A stretch of 22,653 nucleotides of DNA from a virus: positions 1-22,653 of IMG/VR virus record IMGVR_UViG_3300042328_000403; one strand, given 5' to 3'. Numbering within the stretch: position 1 is the stretch's first letter; the number at the start of each line of letters is the position of its first letter. Under the pieces are notes generated by a model. That model worked only from the letters and a program-made list of their open reading frames with translations. It had not been told where the DNA came from and searched no databases. This document shows positions 1-6,073 of this stretch, piece after piece. The translations under genes and the position numbers were made by a program.

Positions 1-205
1 CCTCTAACTCTGCTGTCCAGCCTGCAAGGTCTAACTTAGCGTGGTTCTTAATCTCTATTGTTACTCCTGGTATGCCACTGATATCACCCTTATCAAGGGT
101 AGCACCTGCTAATCTGCGGTCTGCATAAACAAAACCGTTGGCTTTAAGCCAAGCAACTACATCTCGTTCTGCTCCGCTACCTTTACGCTTAGATGCACTA
201 CTCAA
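1..205 (-). CDS. Holliday junction resolvase-like PD-(D/E)XK nuclease, 3' end cut by window edge
   Basis: The first 68 codons of a gene that runs off the left edge. The translation has the layout of Hjc-type resolvases and their actinophage relatives: a basic KRKGSGAERD start, then GDISGIPGVTIEIKNH. The likely catalytic residues are E13, D41, E51 and K53 (numbered from the TTG at 205), a PD-(D/E)XK set. Such enzymes cut four-way junctions or flanked branches in phage recombination and replication intermediates. No ATG or GTG lies in frame near the beginning. TTG at 205 is the simplest start and overlaps the preceding gene by 8 bases. Another in-frame TTG at 220 is possible. Neither has a clear SD, so initiation is probably coupled to the upstream gene. 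It is the most distal gene seen of the leftward DNA-metabolism operon. It could instead be a general nuclease of the same fold. Confidence 0.72.
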   Translation of the reverse strand, partial: MSSASKRKGSGAERDVVAWLKANGFVYADRRLAGATLDKGDISGIPGVTIEIKNHAKLDLAGWTAELE

Positions 206-374
206 TTGCTGCCAATGCAATCTTAGTTACTTGTGCTTGAACCGTATTGTAAAGAGTATCGTTGTTATACAACTCATCAACTACTATGTTCCATTCACCA
301 TCTGTTAGTGCTTTACCTATTGATACTTCTACATCTTCTTTGCTGAATGAACAATCCCATATCTTAATTTCCAT
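198..374 (-). CDS. 58-residue hypothetical protein
   Basis: A small gene beginning MEIKIWDCSF and ending at a TAG at 198-200. Its ATG overlaps the stop of the upstream ATPase gene by one base (TAATG), and an AGGAGACA box lies 5 bases before the ATG. Its end overlaps the resolvase gene by 8 bases. This tight nesting, the SD and the protein-like composition support it as real. It is acidic in the middle with an amphipathic C-terminal half. I do not recognise a family. Its position between the ATPase and the resolvase suggests a role in replication or recombination, but that is only inference from context. Confidence 0.65.
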   Translation of the reverse strand: MEIKIWDCSFSKEDVEVSIGKALTDGEWNIVVDELYNNDTLYNTVQAQVTKIALAAIE

Positions 375-1183
375 TACATTGTCTCCTGTGCGTATTTAAT
401 TTGTACATCTTCTAGATACATACTGTCAGGGTTGAAGGCTAGGCTGACATAGTTGTTACCTGTCTGGTCTGCTCGCCCGTATCTGTTCTTGACTGGGGCT
501 ACGCATAGATAGGTCTCATCACCCTGCTTCATCTGACCGATAGTTAATACCATTGCTGGTATCTGATTGACTAACCCTTGTATTGCTGAACGGGGTTGAC
601 AGGGATAGCCATCAAAGCCTTCCTTAGTATGGTGCAGAACAAGCACGGCGGAATTGGTATCTCTTGCAAGATACTTTAACTCCTTCATTGCTGCACGCAT
701 ACCTTGAAATTCTTCGTGTCCATCCATTGCAATATCCATTAGGTTATCTACAACTATAAGCGTAGGACTTCTACCCCAAACTGTTTCAAATGCACTGACC
801 TCATCATCTAAATCTTTTAGAGTGGGAGTGGATTCAAAGGACCAGAACAAATGATTGTTAAGGGTAAGAACTTCTTCTGCCTGTTGTGGTTCACGCTTTA
901 GCATCTGTTCTGCTGCTGTCTGTGTAATGCGACTAGACATAGCAAGTAATCTCATAGCCATAGTGTGAGCGTTAGTATCTGCGCTGAAGTACAGCGTAGG
1001 TACTTTTGCTCTGGCTGCAATAGCCAGTGCAATAGATGATTTACCTGCACCTGGAGTGCCAGCAATCATTGTAATTTCTGCACGGCGCAGGATAATTCCT
1101 GCCCGTTCAAATGCAGCAAAGGCAGGCGGTAATGGTTCTCCGCCTACCTCTGCTTTGTTGATACTGCGTTTAAGTGTTCTCAT
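374..1183 (-). CDS. RecA/DnaB-fold ATPase (AAA_25/RepA-like, possible replicative helicase)
   Basis: A 269-residue P-loop ATPase. Walker A is GTPGAGKS at residues 42-49. Walker B is LIVVDN at about 142-147. A third motif, LVLHHTKE, at about 181-188 matches the histidine-bearing motif H3 of DnaB/RepA-type hexameric helicases and AAA_25 proteins. It is much shorter than DnaB (about 450 residues) and lacks the N-terminal primase-binding domain, so it is closer to RepA or KaiC-like single-domain forms. It could be a phage replicative helicase or a recombination ATPase of the UvsX/Sak4 kind. The short length and the H3 motif lean toward helicase. The ATG overlaps the previous stop by one base (TAATG), and the gene is one base from the next, inside a nuclease-ATPase-resolvase cluster. 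Confidence 0.82.
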   Translation of the reverse strand: MRTLKRSINKAEVGGEPLPPAFAAFERAGIILRRAEITMIAGTPGAGKSSIALAIAARAKVPTLYFSADTNAHTMAMRLLAMSSRITQTAAEQMLKREPQQAEEVLTLNNHLFWSFESTPTLKDLDDEVSAFETVWGRSPTLIVVDNLMDIAMDGHEEFQGMRAAMKELKYLARDTNSAVLVLHHTKEGFDGYPCQPRSAIQGLVNQIPAMVLTIGQMKQGDETYLCVAPVKNRYGRADQTGNNYVSLAFNPDSMYLEDVQIKYAQETM

Positions 1184-1644
1184 TACTTGACTTGTTCAGC
1201 AACAAATGTATTCCATTCTGGTGAGCCTGCTTTGACATATGCATTTCTGCACTTGTCAATTGCACCTTTCGGTGCTGGGCAGAAGTAACCACGATAGGTG
1301 GAACCATCTTTACCTGTCCCTTGAATTGCTGTCATCTTTCCGTGTGGACAATTACGCCCATTGATTGATGGTGCTGAGCCCCAACCACCGTTAGCAACTG
1401 GTGCTGCTACTGGCTGGCTGTCAATGATAGAAGCGCCGAGAGTTGCCGCTACCTGTGCTGGTGCCATTACTGCTGGTGCTGTTGCTTTGATGGCTGATTC
1501 AAGTTCTGTTACTGCTGACTTGATAGCATCTAATGCTGTTGCTACTAACTGGTCTAGTTCATCTCCGTGCTCTGCACGGACTGTTACTAGTGAGCCTGCT
1601 GATGTTTTTACTGTGATACTGATTGGTGCTTCAGTGCTAGCCAC
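1183..1644 (-). CDS. 153-residue protein with C-terminal CHCC zinc-ribbon-like motif
   Basis: From the GTG at 1644 the product has an N-terminal beta-rich part, an Ala/Val-rich helical linker (about residues 35-85) and a C-terminal zinc-binding pattern with C99, H101, C122 and C132 (CPHG... then FCP... then KC). The GTG start is preferred over the ATG at 1662 because AAGGAG sits exactly 6 bases before it and it gives an 8-base overlap (GTGGCTAG) with the preceding nuclease gene, the same kind of junction seen elsewhere here. I do not recognise a named family. In context, between a Cas4-like nuclease and a RecA-fold ATPase, it may be an accessory single-strand DNA-binding or loader factor, but that is inference. 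Confidence 0.72.
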   Translation of the reverse strand: MASTEAPISITVKTSAGSLVTVRAEHGDELDQLVATALDAIKSAVTELESAIKATAPAVMAPAQVAATLGASIIDSQPVAAPVANGGWGSAPSINGRNCPHGKMTAIQGTGKDGSTYRGYFCPAPKGAIDKCRNAYVKAGSPEWNTFVAEQVK

Positions 1645-2419
1645 TGATATCTCCTTCTTCAAATGGAGTAACGAGACCCTTTTTGTCTCGCCACTTTCTT
1701 ACTTTCATTGCGAATTGTACTCCCTTCCAGCCTTCTTTAATGTCTATCCAAACTAATTTGCATAGACCAGTTCCTGCTGGGAGGTGGATGATAACTGCTT
1801 TCTCTTTATTGATATCACCCCAACTACCACGGCGACCCGTAGCAACGTCATACGGGGAGCCGTTGGCGTAAATTGCTAACTGAATAGCAATGTTATTGGG
1901 ATGGTCAATGCGACCAGTCTTTATATCTGCAATGAACTTCTCACCTTTATATTCAATTATCCTGTCGGGAGTACCAGCAATCTTGTACTTATCCAACACG
2001 CAGAACTGTTCTATAAAGAACTTCTTGAGATGTCCTGTTGTTTGTTCATAGGCTCGGATGTCCCCTGCCCATTCGTCTGGTATTGGGCCAGGTGACTGTC
2101 CCAAATCTAGTTTCTCTGCTATTGCGTGTAGTGCTGTGCCGATACTGGCTGCACGGCTAGCGCCTGCTACTTCCATAGCATCTTCTATCAACTTGTTAAT
2201 AGCCATCTTGTCATCGCCTGCTGCGCTGATGGCTAGTAGTAAATCACTGCGTACTGTTAAACCTATCGCAGCCATACGCATTTTCCAGGCTGTCAGTGCT
2301 GAGGCATCATCTAAACTGTTGGCAATTGTAGTTGCTCTTGTATAAGCAACTGGCTTGCCGCCTGCTTTAGGAATTATTAATGGTCGTCCGTACCTATCAC
2401 GTTCTATTTCTATTTTCAT
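1637..2419 (-). CDS. Cas4/RecB-like PD-(D/E)XK exonuclease
   Basis: A 260-residue protein with the ordered motifs of the RecB/Cas4 nuclease family. GTALH at 94-98 holds the first active-site histidine. GTPD at 149-152 holds the metal-binding Asp. DIKTG at 165-169 holds D165 and K167. IQLAIYA at 179-185 is the family's QxxxY signature. I see no Cys cluster like the Cas4 iron-sulphur site, so it is closer to the plain phage exonuclease type. The expected role is end resection for annealing or recombination and DNA processing during replication. The gene follows a terminator-like hairpin at 2443-2486. An AAGGAGACA box lies about 9 bases before an additional AGGG nearer the ATG, so the SD is a little distant but strong. 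Confidence 0.85.
   Translation of the reverse strand: MKIEIERDRYGRPLIIPKAGGKPVAYTRATTIANSLDDASALTAWKMRMAAIGLTVRSDLLLAISAAGDDKMAINKLIEDAMEVAGASRAASIGTALHAIAEKLDLGQSPGPIPDEWAGDIRAYEQTTGHLKKFFIEQFCVLDKYKIAGTPDRIIEYKGEKFIADIKTGRIDHPNNIAIQLAIYANGSPYDVATGRRGSWGDINKEKAVIIHLPAGTGLCKLVWIDIKEGWKGVQFAMKVRKWRDKKGLVTPFEEGDISG
1651..1656 (-). promoter_or_regulatory. RBS that decides the GTG start at 1644
   Basis: AAGGAG on the minus strand, 6 bases before the GTG at 1644-1642. The box lies inside the longer open frame that would start at the ATG at 1662, where no comparable SD is found. Confidence 0.7.
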
Positions 2420-2442
2420 ATGTCCCTTGTCTCCTTGTAAAA

Positions 2443-2486
2443 GAGACGGGCTGGAAAAGGAGACTAATCAAACTCCAGCCCATCTC
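2443..2486 (-). terminator. Intrinsic-terminator-like hairpin, possible attenuator
   Basis: A 13-position inverted repeat (2443-2455 with 2474-2486, one mismatch at 2447/2482) around an 18-base loop. Read on the minus strand the second arm is followed by TTTTA, as in a Rho-independent terminator. The SD of the nuclease gene begins only a few bases beyond. The stop codon of the 28-codon frame 2468-2554 lies in the loop just after the first arm, so translation could melt the stem. It could also be a simple internal terminator or an mRNA-processing or stability element. Confidence 0.6.
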
Positions 2487-2554
2487 AGTAGGCAGAGTGT
2501 ATCAGATAGAACGGGTATCTGATTGCTCTGATATGGAATGGCATTGACAAGCAC
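2468..2554 (-). CDS. Possible 28-residue leader peptide upstream of a hairpin
   Basis: A GTG-started frame with an AAGGAG box 5 bases upstream, part of the AAGGAGACAGT sequence used before several certain genes here. It encodes a mostly hydrophobic 28-residue peptide ending ...LLRWAGV. The coding sequence runs through the first arm of the 2443-2486 hairpin and its TGA lies in the loop. It overlaps the end of the 57-residue Cys/His gene in another frame. The SD is as good as any in the arm, so initiation here is credible. Whether the peptide matters or only its translation does is not shown. Alternatively the SD-like box is a chance or degenerate copy of the repeated initiation sequence. Confidence 0.4.
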   Translation of the reverse strand: MLVNAIPYQSNQIPVLSDTLCLLRWAGV

Positions 2555-2675
2555 ACTGTCTCCTTAATGCACGGATACCGATGACCACAATACCCCCGCA
2601 TTCTTTGTGCCTACCTGCCATACATTTACCAGATGGCAGTGCCTCAACATAAGTGTGGTCTGCTATCTTGGGCAT
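2502..2675 (-). CDS. 57-residue Cys/His-rich protein (zinc-binding candidate)
   Basis: A short gene beginning MPKIADHTYV. It carries C18, H23, C26 and then a dense cluster C41, C43, C45 and H46, enough ligands for one zinc site. The ATG lies 3 bases after the stop of the preceding 146-residue gene. A weak AGCAAG is the only SD candidate, so initiation is probably coupled to the upstream gene. Its last 50 bases overlap the possible leader peptide in another frame. Family unknown. It resembles the other short zinc-ribbon proteins of this arm in size and Cys content. Small phage proteins of this kind often bind host proteins or nucleic acid, but nothing in the sequence identifies a target. Confidence 0.58.
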   Translation of the reverse strand: MPKIADHTYVEALPSGKCMAGRHKECGGIVVIGIRALRRQCACQCHSISEQSDTRSI

Positions 2676-2678
2676 TAG

Positions 2679-3119
2679 TTAATCTTGCTCTGTGCTTTTG
2701 ATATCAATTGACCAGTCAGATAACTCAGCATCTCCACCAAGTTCAGCAGATAACTCATTCATTACATAGTCATTTGCTTCTTCTTCATTGGATGCATAGA
2801 TATTATTAACTGTAAAATCAATGGTGCCTATTACTGTCCATAATGTTTTGAGTTCGTCAGAGCCAATACTTCTGAGTAGTTCGTTGACATCTTCTACAGT
2901 GCAGGTTATATCATCATTGTCATCGCCATCATTACGTTCAGTAAAGAACAGATGAACCTTATCTCTTATATCTACTATCTTTCCATAGCGTTCAGCCAAA
3001 CCCACTTGGCAGTTACTTAGTTGTTTGCGTAGTTCATCACGTTCAGTGATGGCTGCGATAGCCATCTCTTCGGTGAACTTAACTGTTGTTCCATCTTTAT
3101 CTGTATAGATAATTTCCAT
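2679..3119 (-). CDS. 146-residue acidic hypothetical protein
   Basis: The ATG has an AAGGAGACAGCA box at ideal spacing, and the stop of the upstream gene (TAA) is fused to that SD. The protein has a beta-type start (MEIIYTDKDGTTVKF), a helical stretch at about 19-60 that could form a short coiled coil, a very acidic patch (DGDDNDD at about 64-70) and an acidic C-terminal half (FTVNNIYASNEEEANDY and following). No catalytic motif is apparent. It is strongly acidic overall, as are some phage DNA-mimic or host-inhibitor proteins, but that is only a compositional resemblance. Family not recognised. Confidence 0.72.
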   Translation of the reverse strand: MEIIYTDKDGTTVKFTEEMAIAAITERDELRKQLSNCQVGLAERYGKIVDIRDKVHLFFTERNDGDDNDDITCTVEDVNELLRSIGSDELKTLWTVIGTIDFTVNNIYASNEEEANDYVMNELSAELGGDAELSDWSIDIKSTEQD

Positions 3120-3129
3120 TGCTGTCTCC

Positions 3130-4134
3130 TTATGCTAGTGCTAGTTCTTGTGCTCTTATCTTTAGGCTATCACTGCCACCTGACATTGTTCTAACGCCTA
3201 GTGACTTTGATTTACCTGGTTTGCCGTGGTCGGCATACTCAATAACTGCCTGCCATAGACCGAAGGCAGTCTCTCGGATGTTCTCTTGAGTAGGACTGTT
3301 CTCGTATATATCTAGGCTTTTGGCTCTGTGGTTGAGAGCATTGGTGCGTTGCATCTTCTCACCTGCAGATAGTAAATCTAGAGGTGTATCTTCTACCTTG
3401 CTAGGCAATGGGAATACTTTCTTAAAGTAATCCACTGCTTGCTGGCGGGTAACCTGACGTTCAAGCATTGCTTCTGACATAACTGTGTAGTCATCAATAG
3501 TTGTGTAAGCAATATCAAGAATGCCACGGACATCATTGACATCTAACTTAGAGTTAGTTGTATGACGTAGCATATAGGTACGCTTCTTATCAGTAGCCCG
3601 ATAGATTTTGTTTATCTGATTGTGACAGAATAACCGTTCAATGATAGGGCGGATAAGAACAGAGCCACTACCATCGTGTGTAGTTTTGGCTAGCAGGAAT
3701 GCTGCGTGTGGGTCACCTTTGATTTCCATTTCAATAGGCAACTGCATAAGCATCCATACTTTGGCACCTGCTGCATACTCACCTGCTGCTGCATACCGTG
3801 CATCTCCTGAATCAATCAGGGTATCTAGCACTGAGAATACTTCAGCATTTTGTAGCGGCTTGTACTTGTTGCCGACAATACCTAATGGTATTACCTCACC
3901 TGTTGGTGTTGTCTTAACAACTGCTTGCTTGTTGTTGACAGGGATATGCATAGGCAATCCCTTGCCTGGTATTTGGTAAAGAGTTGTGACTGGATGCAGT
4001 GATACCGACCAGTCAAGTCCTGCTTGTCTGGCTACATCACTGGCTGATGTGGCTGTCACTGCCACACCAGATTTAGTCCAGGCTGATTCGTTCTTTGCCG
4101 CTATCTGCGGCCTGTTAACTACCTCTGTGGTCAT
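3130..4134 (-). CDS. DUF932 / TIGR03299-type phage-plasmid protein
   Basis: A 334-residue protein matching the DUF932 family (phage/plasmid-like protein TIGR03299). Recognisable blocks are the N-terminal LDWSVSLHPV, the GIVGNKYKPLQNAEVFSVLD block near residue 90 (numbered from this start), and the central SVLIRPIIERLFCHNQI segment. The family is common in phages and plasmids and is often near replication or recombination genes. Its biochemical role is not established. The start is set at 4134, giving MTTEVVNRPQ. There the ATG overlaps the previous stop as ATGA and is preceded by AGAGGAAC, whereas the longer frame from 4170 lies inside the upstream gene. The length agrees with family members I know (roughly 300-400 residues). 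Confidence 0.85.
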   Translation of the reverse strand: MTTEVVNRPQIAAKNESAWTKSGVAVTATSASDVARQAGLDWSVSLHPVTTLYQIPGKGLPMHIPVNNKQAVVKTTPTGEVIPLGIVGNKYKPLQNAEVFSVLDTLIDSGDARYAAAGEYAAGAKVWMLMQLPIEMEIKGDPHAAFLLAKTTHDGSGSVLIRPIIERLFCHNQINKIYRATDKKRTYMLRHTTNSKLDVNDVRGILDIAYTTIDDYTVMSEAMLERQVTRQQAVDYFKKVFPLPSKVEDTPLDLLSAGEKMQRTNALNHRAKSLDIYENSPTQENIRETAFGLWQAVIEYADHGKPGKSKSLGVRTMSGGSDSLKIRAQELALA

Positions 4135-4340
4135 ACAGATTGTTCCTCTGCTACTCTGAGTATTGCCCAAGTATTTCCTTCATTCATTTTTACTAATGCC
4201 GCGCCTATCATTTCTTTTGCTGCTTCAGTAAAGAACTCTTGACGAGTTGCCTCTGGCATACCTTTGATTTTGTAGACACTTAGTTCATTTACTTCTTCAT
4301 TGATTACTGTCTCTAGTTCTATTACATGTTTGATTATCAT
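4131..4340 (-). CDS. 69-residue hypothetical protein
   Basis: A short gene with an AAGGAGACAGCA box directly before its ATG and an ATGA overlap into the DUF932 gene, so it is probably translated and coupled to it. The product is mixed alpha/beta: a hydrophobic-acidic strand region (MIIKHVIELETVINEE), then a helix with GMPEATRQEFFTEAAKEM, and a short hydrophobic end (TWAILRVAEE). No family recognised and no metal ligands or membrane segment seen. The coupling suggests it could be a small partner of the DUF932 protein, as inference only. Confidence 0.68.
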   Translation of the reverse strand: MIIKHVIELETVINEEVNELSVYKIKGMPEATRQEFFTEAAKEMIGAALVKMNEGNTWAILRVAEEQSV

Positions 4341-4351
4341 TGCTGTCTCCT

Positions 4352-4774
4352 TTATAGGTACTTGCTTATGTTGCCGTATGTTCCTGTATTAATGTATTCG
4401 TCTTCACACATTTTAAGAACACGAATAGCGTTTTCTATTTCCTCTTTGCTATCTTTGTATTGCCATTCAGGAATAGAATTAAACTGACGCGAAGGTTCTT
4501 CAGGTAGATTGATTTCGCCAGCAGGTATATCAAAGTCAACGTTTACGCTACCGTTATAACGGCTATTGACTTTTAAGTTTATTGCTTTACTAAACCTTGC
4601 TACTGCTAGTTTAATAACTCGTTGCTCCCATTTTTTATAGGTAACATCATACTTTTTTTGCTCTGCATCTTGATTCTTATAATCAGTTTCTAACTTAACC
4701 AATGCTTGTTCAAGAGCCTTAACAACTTTTGTTCTTGGCACTTTGACATTGATTGCTTTACTTTGCCTTGCCAT
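4352..4774 (-). CDS. 140-residue hypothetical protein with coiled-coil N-terminal half
   Basis: The product begins MARQSKAINVKVPRTKVV. The start at 4774 is chosen because AAAGGAGACAGT precedes it at good spacing. The longer frame to 4822 would begin inside the transglycosylase gene with no such box. Residues about 15-60 are charged and helical (KALEQALVKLETDYKNQDAEQKKY) and may form a coiled coil. The C-terminal half carries acidic and aromatic residues (PEWQYKDSKEEIENAIRVLKMCEDEY). The N-terminus and middle share a short internal similarity (SKAINVKV and SKAINLKV), perhaps a small duplication. Function unknown. It sits just downstream of the transglycosylase but need not act in lysis. Confidence 0.72.
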   Translation of the reverse strand: MARQSKAINVKVPRTKVVKALEQALVKLETDYKNQDAEQKKYDVTYKKWEQRVIKLAVARFSKAINLKVNSRYNGSVNVDFDIPAGEINLPEEPSRQFNSIPEWQYKDSKEEIENAIRVLKMCEDEYINTGTYGNISKYL

Positions 4775-4788
4775 ACTGTCTCCTTTGT

Positions 4789-5226
4789 TTAGTACCAGCC
4801 GTGCTTGCGCCAGTGCGCCCACGCTACTGATGGTTTGCCGTACCTATGTTCTATGTACGCCAAGCCCCGAGCAATCTGCTCGGGCGCAGGCGTTTCTGGT
4901 TTCATCTTTAGCAACTGCGGTATCCCATACGCTGATGACTTAGGGTTATCTGCTGTGTGGTCCCACGCTGATTCTTTACCCCATAGTTTTGACAACGCAC
5001 GGAATTCTGATTTGGTATCCCATTGTTCATACTGTGCTGACATCAACGCCTTCGCATAGGATTTGCTCAATGACTTGGTCCATATGATTTCTTTCTGCAC
5101 ATTCTTGGGCGACTCGTCTTTGTCTAAGAACTGTTCTGCTGCTTGCATTGCGTGTGACTGAGTCGGAAAGATTGCATACGATACTGTCAATGCCCAACTG
5201 AATAGCGCGGCTAACTTGTTCTTCAT
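4789..5226 (-). CDS. Secreted SLT-type lytic transglycosylase / Rpf-like lysozyme
   Basis: A 145-residue muralytic enzyme candidate. Residues 1-26 look like a Sec signal peptide: basic MKNK, a hydrophobic core LAALFSWALTVSYAIF and an SHA cleavage site. A linker follows, then a lysozyme-like domain from about residue 70 with LWGKESAWD (E85 the likely catalytic acid), TADNPKSSAYGIPQ at 91-104 and a C-terminal AWAHWRKHGWY. The NP-x-S-x-AYG-x-PQ pattern is typical of SLT/Rpf-like domains in actinobacteria and their phages, which cleave the glycan beta-1,4 bond of peptidoglycan. The ATG has GGAG at 6 bases and overlaps a possible 31-codon gene as ATGA. A signal peptide implies Sec export without a canonical holin. 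It may be the endolysin or an entry or release accessory. Confidence 0.8.
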   Translation of the reverse strand: MKNKLAALFSWALTVSYAIFPTQSHAMQAAEQFLDKDESPKNVQKEIIWTKSLSKSYAKALMSAQYEQWDTKSEFRALSKLWGKESAWDHTADNPKSSAYGIPQLLKMKPETPAPEQIARGLAYIEHRYGKPSVAWAHWRKHGWY

Positions 5227-5318
5227 CTAGTACTCCATCTGTATATGCAATACCCAATGCCAATGAGGTATAGCCAGGTGATTCCTGTTGTGATGTGTGG
5301 AAAGATAACTTCATACAC
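5223..5318 (-). CDS. Possible 31-residue single-pass membrane peptide
   Basis: A GTG-started frame with AAGGAG 7 bases upstream. It overlaps the previous gene by 8 bases (GTGTATGA) and the transglycosylase start by 4 (ATGA). The peptide has about 20 hydrophobic or aromatic residues (HITTGITWLYLIGIGYCIY) followed by RWSTR, like a tiny membrane protein with a positive tail. Placement immediately before a secreted cell-wall enzyme invites a lysis or holin-like reading, but that is inference. A competing 95-codon frame, 5027-5314, starts from an ATG 4 bases later and would overlap the transglycosylase by 200 bases. I prefer the 31-codon frame for its SD spacing and neat fit, with modest confidence. 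Confidence 0.42.
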   Translation of the reverse strand: MYEVIFPHITTGITWLYLIGIGYCIYRWSTR

Positions 5319-5529
5319 TCTGTATCTCCTTTGTGCTACGGCATATCTCCTGTGCTTTTCTGATTAGATTAAACACTATCAACCTTGAGTTAGCATCAAG
5401 TTCATCACATTCTGTTACTAACTGTCTTAGATGTACAACCATTTCGTTCTTGCCAAAACCATAAAACTCTCTAAGTAATATGGCTTGGGCTTTCATCTGT
5501 GATGGTAACAACCCTTGTTCTACTTCCAT
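5311..5529 (-). CDS. 72-residue hypothetical helical protein
   Basis: A GTAGGAGACAGCAT sequence precedes the ATG, and the gene overlaps the upstream 54-residue gene by 10 bases. The product is mostly helical and amphipathic: MKAQAILLREFYGF, EMVVHLRQLVTECDELDANSRLIVFNLIRKAQEI. There is no membrane segment and only two Cys, not arranged as a metal site. Its end overlaps the next frame as GTGTATGA. Family not recognised. It may be a small dimeric regulator or host-takeover protein, but nothing decides this. Confidence 0.68.
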   Translation of the reverse strand: MEVEQGLLPSQMKAQAILLREFYGFGKNEMVVHLRQLVTECDELDANSRLIVFNLIRKAQEICRSTKEIQSV

Positions 5530-5684
5530 ATGCTGTCTCCTACTTTATCCCACGCTTCCACTGATACTGGAACTGTTGCTATAAGGTCAGTTATTATTAG
5601 GTTTAGAGCGTGTATTTCTTGGCCTAGTTTATCTAACCATTGTCCTATCTCATATAGGTTTAACAGTATATTTTCATCACGCAT
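5520..5684 (-). CDS. 54-residue hypothetical helical protein
   Basis: A short gene starting MRDENILLNLYEIGQWLDKL, ending with TAG at 5520-5522. The ATG overlaps the previous stop by 8 bases (ATGCGTGA) and has GGAGAT at 5 bases. It fills what would otherwise be a 148-base gap between two certain genes, and its end overlaps the next start by 10 bases, so it fits the packing of this operon. The protein is a likely helical hairpin with hydrophobic faces (HALNLIITDLIATVPVSVEAW). It is too polar to be a clear transmembrane protein. Family not recognised. Confidence 0.62.
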   Translation of the reverse strand: MRDENILLNLYEIGQWLDKLGQEIHALNLIITDLIATVPVSVEAWDKVGDSIWK

Positions 5685-5859
5685 TTTCTATCTCCGTATC
5701 TACTTGTAACTTATCTAGTTCTTCAAGGCTGACGCCTCTTGTGTGTCCCATATAACTACTAGCGCACGGGTAACAGAAGTTCCTGTCTGATACATACTCA
5801 TAGTTGGGCACCCATATAGCGGTGCCACACTTGAAACATTCTGCTTCTAGGTTAGTCAT
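5677..5859 (-). CDS. 60-residue zinc-ribbon protein
   Basis: Two CxxC knuckles, C8-x2-C11 (CFKC) and C29-x2-C32 (CYPC), are 17 residues apart, a classic four-Cys zinc ribbon. An acidic helix follows (VSLEELDKLQVDTEIE). AGGAGACTATCA precedes the ATG. It overlaps the preceding gene by 8 bases and the next by 8. Zinc ribbons of this size in phages may bind DNA, RNA or host RNA polymerase, but the sequence alone does not say which. One of a run of Cys-rich small proteins in 5677-6228. Confidence 0.72.
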   Translation of the reverse strand: MTNLEAECFKCGTAIWVPNYEYVSDRNFCYPCASSYMGHTRGVSLEELDKLQVDTEIENA

Positions 5860-6073
5860 TGATAGTCTCCTCTAGTTCTTGTCCGAACATTTGTTGCCAG
5901 CATTCAGGATGCGTGCCAGTTATTACCTGTTCACGCAGTGGTGCTGACATAGACTTGAAAGAATCCTGAACATAATTGCCACGCAGATAGTGTAGCAATT
6001 CCTGTTCATCTACCATAATAGTTCCTGTCTTATGGCATACAGCGCAACGCCTTGTAGCATATACGGTCATCAT
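5852..6073 (-). CDS. 73-residue Cys/His zinc-binding candidate
   Basis: The product begins MMTVYATRRCAVCHKTG, with C10-x2-C13-H14 near the start and HPEC (H56, C59 by approximate count) near the end. Together they could form one zinc site across a helical insert (DEQELLHYLRG and following). This knuckle plus a distant HxxC pattern is common in short actinophage proteins. The first ATG overlaps the previous stop as ATGA, so translation is probably coupled. The second ATG directly follows and cannot be excluded. No family name recognised. Confidence 0.7.
   Translation of the reverse strand: MMTVYATRRCAVCHKTGTIMVDEQELLHYLRGNYVQDSFKSMSAPLREQVITGTHPECWQQMFGQELEETIND

Noticed and set aside
1361-2345. 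Plus-strand open frames opposite the nuclease and zinc-ribbon genes
   Set aside because: They lie antisense to genes with clear motifs, have no SD, and their Ala/Ser-rich composition is what the complementary strand of those genes gives.
5027-5314. 95-codon frame as the main annotation before the transglycosylase
   Set aside because: It overlaps the transglycosylase by 200 bases and its SD is about 11 bases from the ATG. Kept as an open alternative in the findings.
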